Assembly: GCA_910586845.1 (NCBI GenBank)
Contig: CAJUJV010000036.1
Coordinates: 297-17,287 of the forward strand
Direction: 5' to 3'
Source: an uncultured Hungatella sp.
Lineage (GTDB): Bacteria; Bacillota; Clostridia; Lachnospirales; Lachnospiraceae
Length of the DNA: 16,991 nucleotides
The position numbers were made by a program, and so were the translations under genes. Below, one piece after another: positions 6,969 to 14,119 of this stretch. The notes under the pieces were generated by a model that searched no databases, had not been told where the DNA came from, and saw only the letters and a program-made list of their open reading frames with translations. Each line of letters opens with the position of its first letter. Positions within the stretch are counted from its first letter, which is position 1.

Positions 6969-8142
6969 AAATATGAGCATGGCATTTTCGGCCATACGGG
7001 TCAACAAGATGCGGTCCTTTCTGACTATGCTGGGAATCATCATCGGCATCGGCTCGGTGATCTCCATAGTATCGATCGGAGATACCATGAGGAGCCTGTT
7101 TGCAGATCTGTATAAAGACGTGGGAGTGACTCAGGCTTATCTGTGCGTGGGATACTGGCTGGACGACAGGAGGATGAGCGACTATTTTACCCTGGATGAT
7201 CTGGAGAAGGTGAAGGAGGTGTTCGGAGACTCCATCACTTACATAGACAGTTCCGCCTCCACAGGGGCAGAGGCGATCAACAAGAAGACCAAGGTGAATT
7301 TTGATTTTACGGGGATCGATTATAATTATATTGATGTGCAGCCTGTGGATATGGTTTATGGAAGGTATCTCAACGAAGGGGATGTGCTGGGACGCAAAAA
7401 GAATGTGGTCATGGATGTGGACAGCGCCATGCTGCTGTTCGGGATGGAGAACGCGGTAGGGCAGACATTCCGCACGGAGCTGTATGGAGATGTGGATGAG
7501 TTTACGGTTGTGGGAGTGTACAGGAAGGAGATGAGCCCCTTCCAGGCTCTGATGATGGGGGGAAGATCGGACCGGGGGTCCGCATTTATACCCTATACTC
7601 TGCTGACCTGGCCCAATGACTATTTTTATTATCTGCGTCTGTTTGCCAGCGAGGATGTGAGACTGAATGAGTTTTTTGATCAGCTGAAGGCTTATGTGGC
7701 CAATATTAAGGGAAGAAATCCGGAAGATATGTATATGGAGACGGCTATGGAACAGATGAATTCCGTGGATGCGGTCATGGGCGGCCTGTCGGCGGCTGTG
7801 GGAGGCATCGCGGCCATCTCTCTGCTGGTGGGAGGCATCGGGATTATGAATATCATGCTGGTGTCCGTGACGGAGAGAACCAGGGAGATCGGTATCCGGA
7901 AATCTCTGGGGGCGAAGACCCGGGATATTCTGATACAGTTTCTGACAGAATCCGCTATTTTGTCGGCCTGCGGAGGCGTCATCGGGATTGTCATCGGAGT
8001 CGGGCTGGTGTCGGGGATCGGCATGGCATTTGGGATCGGAACGGTGATCCGGCCGTCGGTGGTGATTCTGGCAGTGTCGTTTTCGGCGTCGGACTGTATC
8101 CTGCATCGAAGGCTGCTAAGGCGGATCCGATTGATGCGTTGA
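6958..8142 (+). pseudogene. MacB/FtsX-like ABC permease, C-terminus frameshifted
   Basis: The likely start is GTG 6958 (VLFENMSMAFSAIRVNKMRS), behind AAAGGGGAG and overlapping the ATPase end by 11 nt; GTG 6931 is less family-like. TM1 is at about residues 21-42, followed by the extracellular MacB-like domain, then TM2 and the conserved VTERTREIGIRKSLGAKTRDIL loop, TM3, and the start of TM4 (PSVVILAVSF). After Phe375 (codon 8080-8082) the frame reads an Arg-rich 19-residue tail ending at 8142. The family-typical ending FGVGLYPASKAAKADP and IDALRYE is present in the -1 frame from 8082 to a stop at 8151-8153. Shifting frame alone would still leave TM4 about six residues short, so I infer a small deletion (length 1 mod 3). 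The permease may be inactive or impaired; an intact family member would be a few residues longer. Confidence 0.85.
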
Positions 8143-8153
8143 GGTATGAGTGA

Positions 8154-8290
8154 TGATGATGTGAAGAGGGGGGGAGATAGGAATGTGTGGGGCGGAGGGG
8201 GATGTGCAATGTGTGAGGGGGGACGGGCTGGCTCCGGCCCCGGAGGGGGCGGAGCGGCGCATGGAATGTGTGAGGGGGAGGGAGGGAGTG
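8154..8290. repeat. G-rich low-complexity stretch with a 14-bp direct repeat
   Basis: The plus strand here is dominated by G runs and purines. AATGTGTGAGGGGG occurs at 8208-8221 and 8265-8278, and a shorter variant AATGTGTGGGG at 8182-8192. Between them lies CTCCGG-CC-CCGGAG (8232-8245). No coding signal is convincing. Runs such as GGGGGAGGGAGGG (8274-8286) could form quadruplex-like structures in single strands. Confidence 0.6.
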
Positions 8291-8343
8291 AGCCCGCAGT
8301 GAGGAGTTCGATTCCGCTTGCGCTCCATCTCACTCCACGGGCT
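8291..8343. repeat. Two-helix imperfect inverted repeat (foldback)
   Basis: AGCCCG (8291-8296) pairs with CGGGCT (8338-8343), and just inside AGTGAG (8298-8303) pairs with CTCACT (8329-8334); GAG (8304-8306) can continue with CTC (8323-8325). The helices are offset by a 1-nt and a 3-nt bulge. A competing mini-hairpin GGGC-TTC-GCCC is at 8339-8349. It could be a 3' UTR structure or a REP-like dispersed element; copy number cannot be judged here. Confidence 0.5.
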
Positions 8344-8352
8344 TCGCCCTAT

Positions 8353-8421
8353 GGAAAAAGAAAATCAGATATGGTTTTACGTGAGCAAGCTCCCGGCAAC
8401 CATATCTGATTTTCTTTTTCC
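8353..8421 (+). terminator. 24-bp perfect inverted repeat, probable bidirectional terminator
   Basis: The arms 8353-8376 and 8398-8421 are exact reverse complements, with a 21-nt loop; the pairing can extend to 27 with one G-U. The outer part is an A-rich tract opposite a T-rich tract (TTTTCTTTTT) and the inner part is GATATGGTT/AACCATATC, the layout of a bidirectional intrinsic terminator. It ends the efflux cassette and lies just before the promoter at 8432. No separate T-run follows the stem. Confidence 0.68.
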
Positions 8422-8431
8422 GTACTGCTCA

Positions 8432-8460
8432 TTGCCACGGGGGAGATTTTGTGCTATACT
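8432..8460 (+). promoter_or_regulatory. Promoter of the cdaA-containing operon
   Basis: TTGCCA at 8432-8437, 17-bp spacer, TATACT at 8455-8460, with a TG one base before the -10 (extended -10). The 8508 start follows a leader of about 40 nt with GGGTGGTGAT as ribosome site. It is the best promoter upstream of the long run of genes to the window end. Confidence 0.7.
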
Positions 8461-8507
8461 AAATTGATTGTATTTTTTTGCGGGTATGTGGTGGGTGGTG
8501 ATTTGGG

Positions 8508-8927
8508 ATGTTGAATGAGGAAAAGATTAAATTGATGACCAGTATCGGGCTGTTTGAGAAGCGGGAGGGTCGGAGGATTTTTCCGGTGAACCGTTTTTTC
8601 AGAAGCGATTATATAGGAAGATATCTGCTGAAGTCGTTTTTGGGGTATACGCTGTGCTGGATGCTGGGGACGGCTCTGGTGGTGGTGTATAAGGCGGAGG
8701 ATCTTTTGTCGGCTTTTGATTTCAGTAAAATCCGGGGACTTGCCGGGTGGTATGGGATCGGATATGCGGTCGGGCTGGGGGGGTATCTTCTGATCACCTG
8801 TGTGGTATACTGGAGGAGGTATGAGTATGCCAGCAGGGGGATGAAAGTCTATATGGCGAAGCTGAAAAGGCTGGAGAAGCGTTATGAGATGCAGGGGAGA
8901 ACCGGGCATGGAGGTAAGAGGTTATGA
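8508..8927 (+). CDS. Uncharacterised small membrane protein upstream of cdaA
   Basis: I do not recognise the family. The product has 139 residues, with two probable membrane helices (about 42-61 and 82-101) and a basic, probably cytoplasmic C-terminal segment rich in Lys and Arg with a short helical look (GMKVYMAKLKRLEKRYEMQ). The N-terminal 40 residues are charged with a run RRIFPVNRFFRSDYIGRYLLK. The start follows GGGTGGTGAT, close to the ideal anti-16S match. The stop overlaps the next start as ATGA (8924-8927), so the two membrane proteins are probably made together. The first two thirds use many unusual-looking G-rich codons compared with cdaA. Its function is unknown; its position at the head of the cda operon is the only hint. 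Confidence 0.78.
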   Translation: MLNEEKIKLMTSIGLFEKREGRRIFPVNRFFRSDYIGRYLLKSFLGYTLCWMLGTALVVVYKAEDLLSAFDFSKIRGLAGWYGIGYAVGLGGYLLITCVVYWRRYEYASRGMKVYMAKLKRLEKRYEMQGRTGHGGKRL

Positions 8928-9880
8928 TGGCATTGCTGGTGTTCAGGGGGAAATTAAGAGATTTTTACGGAAAATATGATGCATATCTGATTCCGCTGAT
9001 CAAGCTGTCTCTCAGTTTGACCGTATTTTTCCTGATCAATACCAATGTAGGCTACATGGACAAGCTGAAGAGTCCGGCAGTTATGGCGGTGCTGTGTGTG
9101 GTGTGCGCTTTTCTGCCTTACGGAGTCATGTCTTTTCTGGCAGGAGCGGTGCTTCTTGCTCATATCAGCAGCGTTTCTCTGGAGATGGCCCTGATCCTGG
9201 CAGTACTGATGATCATGGTGGCTATTCTTTATTACGGGTTTCAGCCGGGGGACAGCTATCTGCTCCTGCTGACGCCGATTTTTTTTCACCTGAAGATCCC
9301 TTATGCCATTCCTCTTCTGGTGGGACTGTCCGGAAGCCTCGTCAGCGTGGTTCCCGTAAGCTGCGGAGTCTTCCTCTATTATATTATTCAGTATGTGAAA
9401 CAGAACGCAGGCGTTCTGACGAATGATGCTTCTCTTGACATCATTCAGAAATATACTCAGGTTATCAGAAATATGATGTCCAACAATCTGATGATGGTCA
9501 TGATGGTAACCTGTGCCGTGGGAATTTTGGTGGTGTACCTTATTCGGATGCTGTCCGTGGATTATGCATGGCATATAGCCATCGTATCAGGGGCCCTGGC
9601 ACAGCTGGCAGTAGTCTTTGTCAGCGATTTTCTGTTCGACGTGTCTGTACCCATGGCAGAGCTGCTGGTGGGGACGCTGGTCTCCATGGTTCTGGCGGCA
9701 GTGTACAATTTTATGATCTTTGCAGTCGATTACAGCAGAACGGAGTATCTGCAGTTTCAGGATGACGACTACTATTATTATGTGAAAGCGGTTCCCAAGA
9801 TCACGGTGTCCGCACCTGATGTAAAGGTGCAGAAGATCAATTCCGCAAAGAAGAAACGAAGAGAATTTTATGAGCAGTAA
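8924..9880 (+). CDS. Uncharacterised polytopic membrane protein upstream of cdaA
   Basis: A 318-residue protein with about eight hydrophobic helices, first around residues 24-44, then 50-106 (three closely packed), 111-158 (two), 190-210, 216-238 and 243-269. A hydrophilic loop at about 159-188 (KQNAGVLTNDASLDIIQKYTQ) and a C-terminal tail of about 48 residues flank the last three helices. The tail holds QDDDYYYYVKAVPKI, then a basic KKKRRE end, and is probably cytoplasmic. I can name no family with confidence. It starts by ATGA overlap with the preceding gene and is followed after 37 bp by cdaA. Its tight location suggests a role linked to the c-di-AMP cyclase or the envelope, which is inference only. 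Confidence 0.82.
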   Translation: MMALLVFRGKLRDFYGKYDAYLIPLIKLSLSLTVFFLINTNVGYMDKLKSPAVMAVLCVVCAFLPYGVMSFLAGAVLLAHISSVSLEMALILAVLMIMVAILYYGFQPGDSYLLLLTPIFFHLKIPYAIPLLVGLSGSLVSVVPVSCGVFLYYIIQYVKQNAGVLTNDASLDIIQKYTQVIRNMMSNNLMMVMMVTCAVGILVVYLIRMLSVDYAWHIAIVSGALAQLAVVFVSDFLFDVSVPMAELLVGTLVSMVLAAVYNFMIFAVDYSRTEYLQFQDDDYYYYVKAVPKITVSAPDVKVQKINSAKKKRREFYEQ

Positions 9881-9917
9881 TATTAAGAACAGCGAAGCAT
9901 GAAAGGGAGGTGAGAAT

Positions 9918-10790
9918 ATGGCAGATATCGTTACAATGTTCCACAGCTGGATGTCTTTTATACCTAAGATTACATACATGAATATTGTGGAGATCATCAT
10001 CATAACCTTTCTGATCTATGAGATTCTGCTGTGGATCAAGAATACCAGAGCATGGACGCTTCTGAGAGGCATCGTTATGATTCTGGGATTTGCCATATTC
10101 ACATATTTATTAAGACTGGATACAATCATGTGGATTCTGGAAAAGACGGCGCTGCTGGCTACCACGGCGCTGGTGATCATCTTTCAGCCGGAGCTGAGAA
10201 GAGCTCTGGAACAGCTGGGAAGCCAGAATCTGGCCAGCATGTTCCTGCCTTTTAACGACAGGAAGCCGGAAGAGGGATTTACGGAAAAGACGGTAAATGA
10301 GTTGGTGAGAGCTTCTTTTGAGATGGCCAAGGTGAAGACGGGGGCTCTGATGGTGATCGAGAGAAGCGCGTCTCTGAAGGATATCGAGCGGACGGGCATC
10401 GATGTGGACGGTATTGTCACCAGCCAGCTTCTGATCAATATATTCGAGCATAATACGCCTCTTCATGACGGGGCTGTAGTGATCCGCGGCAACCGGGTGG
10501 CAGCTGCAACCTGCTATCTTCCCCTTTCCGACAACGGCAGTATCAATAAAGCTCTGGGAACCAGACACCGGGCGGCAGTGGGGATCAGCGAGATGACCGA
10601 CAGTCTGACGATCGTGGTCTCTGAGGAGACAGGCCGTGTGTCCCTGGCGGAACACGGAGAGCTGAGAAAGGTGGATGATGCGGCCTCTCTGAACAGAGAG
10701 CTGCGCCAGCTTTTTGTGCAGGAGGAATCCGGCAGCCGGTTCCGGATATGGAAGGGAAAGCAGAAAGATGAAAGAAAAACTGATGAATAA
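9918..10790 (+). CDS. cdaA: Membrane diadenylate cyclase CdaA
   Basis: The enzyme condenses two ATP to cyclic di-AMP, the second messenger controlling potassium, osmolyte and cell-wall homeostasis. It has 290 residues (B. subtilis CdaA has about 273). Three membrane helices fall at about 23-40, 50-66 and 70-90, followed by the cytoplasmic DAC domain. Its diagnostic motifs are intact: Asp-Gly-Ala at 184-186 in NTPLHDGAVVIRG and Arg-His-Arg at 216-218 in GTRHRAAVG. The start follows AAAGGGAGGTGAG, a very strong ribosome site. The end overlaps cdaR by 23 nt, as expected of this conserved pair. It may be co-transcribed from the promoter at 8432 with the two upstream membrane protein genes. Confidence 0.97.
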   Translation: MADIVTMFHSWMSFIPKITYMNIVEIIIITFLIYEILLWIKNTRAWTLLRGIVMILGFAIFTYLLRLDTIMWILEKTALLATTALVIIFQPELRRALEQLGSQNLASMFLPFNDRKPEEGFTEKTVNELVRASFEMAKVKTGALMVIERSASLKDIERTGIDVDGIVTSQLLINIFEHNTPLHDGAVVIRGNRVAAATCYLPLSDNGSINKALGTRHRAAVGISEMTDSLTIVVSEETGRVSLAEHGELRKVDDAASLNRELRQLFVQEESGSRFRIWKGKQKDERKTDE

Positions 10791-12087
10791 TCTGGGACTG
10801 AAGATCTTGTCTCTCGGTCTTGCCATATTCGCCTGGTTTATGGTGATCAATGTAGTGAATCCTCTGGTGGTGGATTCAGAAGAAGTTCCTGTTGAGATGA
10901 TCAACGAAGATATTTTAAGCAAAGCCAATCTGACCTATGAAGTCATAGGCAAGAAGACGGTTACCGTCACCTACGAGGTAAGAACCAGGGACAGGTACCG
11001 GGTTTCGGCCAGAGATTTCAGAGCCTATGCAGACCTGGCCAGCCTCTACGACGTGACCGGAGCTATCCCCGTCAATGTGGAGGTGATCAATTCGGATGCC
11101 AGAAGCCTCATAGAAGGGGCGGTGACAGTAAAGCCGGGGATCGTCCGGGTGCAGACGGAAGAGCTGCAGAGAAAACGTTTTGAAGTGGTTCCGCATGTGA
11201 GCGGAAAAGCCGAAGACGGATACGCCATAGGCAATGTGAAGGTGAAACCGGAGTATGTCTATGTCACGGGTCCGGTGTCCGTAGTGGGCCAGATCAGTTC
11301 CGTGGGAACAGAGATCGAAGTCACCAGTGCGGATGCGGATATAACCGGCAGCAGCAGGATCGCCCTGTATGATGCCAACGGCAATGAGCTGACGGGGATC
11401 AGGGAGGACGTGACCATAAGCCGGGAAGAGGCAGAATACCAGATCAGCATCCTGAAAGTCAAGGAACTGAGCCTTGATTTCCAGGTCAGCGGACAGGTGG
11501 CGGACGGTTTCCGGTTTACAGGAGTGGAAAGCGACGTAAGGACCATATCGGTTGAAGGCATGAGATCGGTTCTGGCTTCCATGGGCACCGTGGTTGTCCC
11601 GGGAGAACTGCTGGATATTGACGGGGCCATGGCGGATGTGACGGTAGATGTTGACTTAAACGAACTTTTGCCGGATAATGTAAGTATTGTATCCACATCT
11701 GCGACCACGGCCATGATCACGCTGAAAGTAGAGCCGCTGGAGGAGAGGCGGTTTGTTCTCAATACCCGGGGACTGGAACTGACAGGAGTTTCGGAGAACT
11801 ATGAATATATGTTCGTTGACAGAGAAGTATCTGTCTGGATCAGAGGTCTTCCGGAAGATCTTGACCAGCTGAATGTCAATATGCTGGAGGGAAGGATCGA
11901 TGTATCCATGCTGGAAGAGGGAACCCACGATGTGACTCTGGAGATGGAGCTGACAGACGGGTTTGAATTCATGGGAACGGAATTTTTGAGGATCCGGGTG
12001 ACAGCCATCGAGACGGAATCAGAGTCCGGTGAGGGCAGCGAGAGTACAGGTGACAGTGAAGGAACAGGCACAGAGGAGACAGAATAA
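10768..12087 (+). CDS. cdaR: CdaA-associated regulator CdaR (YbbR-domain protein)
   Basis: CdaR is a membrane-anchored extracytoplasmic protein that binds and modulates CdaA. I choose the ATG at 10768 (439 residues), because MKEKLMNNLGLKILSLGLAIFAWF is the standard YbbR start; the longer frame from 10714 adds an Arg-rich extension inside cdaA. A single membrane helix (about 10-30) is followed by repeated beta-rich YbbR domains, about four, with recurrent patterns such as VKVKPEYVYVTGP (second) and VSGQVADGFRFTGVESDVRTISVEGM (third). The C-terminus (about 410-439) is a Ser/Glu/Gly/Thr-rich tail, probably a disordered wall-facing end. It overlaps cdaA by 23 nt and is followed 12 bp later by the HPr gene instead of glmM. 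Confidence 0.95.
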   Translation: MKEKLMNNLGLKILSLGLAIFAWFMVINVVNPLVVDSEEVPVEMINEDILSKANLTYEVIGKKTVTVTYEVRTRDRYRVSARDFRAYADLASLYDVTGAIPVNVEVINSDARSLIEGAVTVKPGIVRVQTEELQRKRFEVVPHVSGKAEDGYAIGNVKVKPEYVYVTGPVSVVGQISSVGTEIEVTSADADITGSSRIALYDANGNELTGIREDVTISREEAEYQISILKVKELSLDFQVSGQVADGFRFTGVESDVRTISVEGMRSVLASMGTVVVPGELLDIDGAMADVTVDVDLNELLPDNVSIVSTSATTAMITLKVEPLEERRFVLNTRGLELTGVSENYEYMFVDREVSVWIRGLPEDLDQLNVNMLEGRIDVSMLEEGTHDVTLEMELTDGFEFMGTEFLRIRVTAIETESESGEGSESTGDSEGTGTEETE

Positions 12088-12099
12088 GGAGAGAAGGAT

Positions 12100-12363
12100 A
12101 TGGTGAGAGCAAAAGTAGTGATCAGGAATCTGACCGGACTGCATTTGAGACCGGCAGGGGTTCTTTGTAATAAAGCGATTCTCTATAAGTCCAGGATCCA
12201 GTTTCAGACCAGCAGTACGACGGCCAATGCAAAGAGTGTGCTCAGTGTGCTGGGAGCCTGCGTAAAGAACGGGGATGAAATTGAATTTATCTGCGAGGGA
12301 GAAGACGAGCAGGAGGCATTGGATTCCATGATCAGGGTCGTAGAAGACGGCCTGGGAGAATAA
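12100..12363 (+). CDS. ptsH: HPr-family phosphocarrier protein
   Basis: HPr carries phosphate from Enzyme I to sugar-specific EIIA domains. It has the usual 87 residues. The active-site His15 lies in GLHLRPAG (the common form is GIHARPA), with Arg17 retained. The regulatory serine Ser46 is present in NAKSVLSVLG, so HPr kinase/phosphorylase control and CcpA co-repressor activity are possible, as known for Firmicute HPr. Leu16 in place of Ala and Ala44 before KS are mild departures, so a specialised paralogue (Crh- or NPr-like) cannot be excluded, though His15 argues for a phosphotransfer role. AGGAGAGAAGG precedes the ATG, and Enzyme I follows 23 bp later. Confidence 0.93.
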   Translation: MVRAKVVIRNLTGLHLRPAGVLCNKAILYKSRIQFQTSSTTANAKSVLSVLGACVKNGDEIEFICEGEDEQEALDSMIRVVEDGLGE

Positions 12364-12386
12364 TCATTTTAAGGAGGGGAAGCATT

Positions 12387-14099
12387 ATGTTTAAGGGAAC
12401 AAATGCGTCAGCCGGTATCGGCATCGGTAAAGCGGCGGTGATCAAGGAAGTTGAGATGGTCATCCGTCCGGAAAAGGTAGCAAGTGTGGAGGCAGAGGTC
12501 CAGCGATTCAGGGGTGCACTGGCAGATACGGTCGCTCAGACCAAGGCGCTGGCAGATGATCTGGCCACCAAAGTGGGAGAGAAGGAAGCAGAGATCATGA
12601 ACGGTCATCTGATGCTCCTTGCAGACCCCATGATGACCGGGGAGATTGAGGAAGCCATTAAAAGAGACAGCGTATGCAGCGAGTATGCCATCGAGACCAC
12701 ATGTACCACCTATGCCGATCTGTTTGCCTCCATGGATGATGAGCTGATGCAGCAGAGAGCTACAGATATGAGAGACATTAAGACCAGGATGCAGCAGGTA
12801 CTGCAGGGGATTAAACCTGTTGACATCGCTTCTCTGCCGGAAGGAAGCATCATCGTGGCAAAGGATCTGACACCTTCCATGACTGCAGGCATCAATCCGG
12901 CCAATGTAACCGGTATCGTGACGGAGCTGGGCGGCAAGACTTCCCACAGTGCCATTCTGGCAAGGGCTCTGGAGATCCCGGCAGTCGTTGCAGTGAGCCA
13001 TGTGATGGATCAGATCAAAGAAGGAGATACCATCGTTCTGGATGGCAGCGAGGGCATCGTCATCGTCAATCCTACGGACGGAGAGATGGAAGAGTACACG
13101 GCCAAGAGAGAGGCGTTTCTCCAGGAGAAGAAGGATCTGGAGAGATTCATCGGCATGCCTACCGTAACTAAGGACGGGGTACATATCGAACTGGTTGCCA
13201 ATATCGGCAATCCCGACGATGTGGCCAAGGTTCTCCAGTATGACGGAGAGGGCGTAGGCCTGTTCCGTACAGAATTTTTGTTTATGGACCGCACCTCCAT
13301 GCCTACAGAGGAGGAGCAGTTTGAGGCTTATAAAAAAGTGGCAGTGGGCCTTGCAGGAAAACCGGTCATCATCCGTACTCTGGACATCGGAGGCGACAAG
13401 GAGATTCCTTATATGGGTCTGGCCAAGGATGAGAATCCTTTCCTGGGATATCGGGCGATCCGTCTGTGCCTGGACAGAAAAGAGGATATTTATCGTCCCC
13501 AGCTGAGGGCTCTGCTGCGGGCCAGTGCGTTCGGCGGCATCAAGATCATGATCCCCATGATCACCTGTATCGATGAGATCCGTGAGGCCAAGGCACTGAT
13601 TGAGGAGATCAAGGGAGAACTGGACAGAAAGGGAGTCGCTTACAACAAGGATATCCAGGTAGGTATCATGGTGGAGACCGCTGCCGCATCCCTGATGGCG
13701 GATGTATTCGCAAAGGAAGTGGATTTCTTCAGTATCGGAACCAATGATCTGACCCAGTATACCATGTCGGTTGACAGAGGCAACGAAAAGATCTCTTATC
13801 TGTACTCCACCTTCAATCCGGCGGTTCTGCGCAGTATCCGCAACATCATCAGCTGTGGAAGGGAAGCCGGCATCATGGTAGGTATGTGCGGAGAGGCGGC
13901 CAGCGATCCGCTCATGATCCCTCTTCTGCTGGCGTTTGGTCTTAACGAGTTCAGTATGAGCGCTTCCGCGATCTTAAAGTCCAGAAAGATGATCACGGGA
14001 TACAGCAGCCAGGAACTTCAGGCAGTGGCAGAGAAAGCCATGAGCTTTACTACAGCAAAGGAAGTAGAGGCTTACATGAAGGAGTTTGTGAATCAGTAA
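12387..14099 (+). CDS. ptsI: PTS Enzyme I (phosphoenolpyruvate-protein phosphotransferase)
   Basis: Enzyme I takes phosphate from PEP on a histidine and passes it to HPr. The 570-residue length is standard. The phosphorylated His is His187 in GGKTSHSAILARALEIP. PEP-binding features follow in order: RTEFLFMDR (294-302), RTLDIGGDKE (330-339), Glu430 in MVETAAA and Asp454 in GTNDLTQY as the Mg ligands, and Cys501 in VGMCGEAASDP. All key residues are intact. It is preceded by AAGGAGGGG and linked to HPr by 23 bp, and no sugar-specific EII gene is nearby, as expected for the general components. The next gene starts only 20 bp after the stop. Confidence 0.97.
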   Translation: MFKGTNASAGIGIGKAAVIKEVEMVIRPEKVASVEAEVQRFRGALADTVAQTKALADDLATKVGEKEAEIMNGHLMLLADPMMTGEIEEAIKRDSVCSEYAIETTCTTYADLFASMDDELMQQRATDMRDIKTRMQQVLQGIKPVDIASLPEGSIIVAKDLTPSMTAGINPANVTGIVTELGGKTSHSAILARALEIPAVVAVSHVMDQIKEGDTIVLDGSEGIVIVNPTDGEMEEYTAKREAFLQEKKDLERFIGMPTVTKDGVHIELVANIGNPDDVAKVLQYDGEGVGLFRTEFLFMDRTSMPTEEEQFEAYKKVAVGLAGKPVIIRTLDIGGDKEIPYMGLAKDENPFLGYRAIRLCLDRKEDIYRPQLRALLRASAFGGIKIMIPMITCIDEIREAKALIEEIKGELDRKGVAYNKDIQVGIMVETAAASLMADVFAKEVDFFSIGTNDLTQYTMSVDRGNEKISYLYSTFNPAVLRSIRNIISCGREAGIMVGMCGEAASDPLMIPLLLAFGLNEFSMSASAILKSRKMITGYSSQELQAVAEKAMSFTTAKEVEAYMKEFVNQ

Positions 14100-14119
14100 G
14101 CAGCTAAAGGACAGGGCGT

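Noticed and set aside
8080..8090. Programmed -1 ribosomal frameshift in the permease
   Set aside because: The site reads G TTT TCG, not a standard slippery heptamer, no clear downstream pseudoknot is seen, and the shifted product would still lack part of TM4.
6928..8106. Long minus-strand open frame (392 codons) opposite the permease
   Set aside because: It is rich in His, Arg, Gln and Pro, as is typical for the antisense of a membrane protein gene, and the plus strand carries clear ABC permease motifs.
8146..8409. Open frame of 87 codons rich in Gly across the intergenic stretch
   Set aside because: It is low-complexity Gly/Arg/Pro sequence caused by the G runs, covers the foldbacks and the terminator, and has no convincing ribosome site.
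8353..8421. Invertible DNA switch bounded by the 24-bp inverted repeats
   Set aside because: Only 21 bp lie between the arms, too few to hold a promoter, and no recombinase gene is near; a terminator fits better.
12408..13184. Minus-strand open frame (258 codons) opposite ptsI
   Set aside because: Enzyme I motifs on the plus strand are complete; the antisense frame is His/Cys-rich noise.
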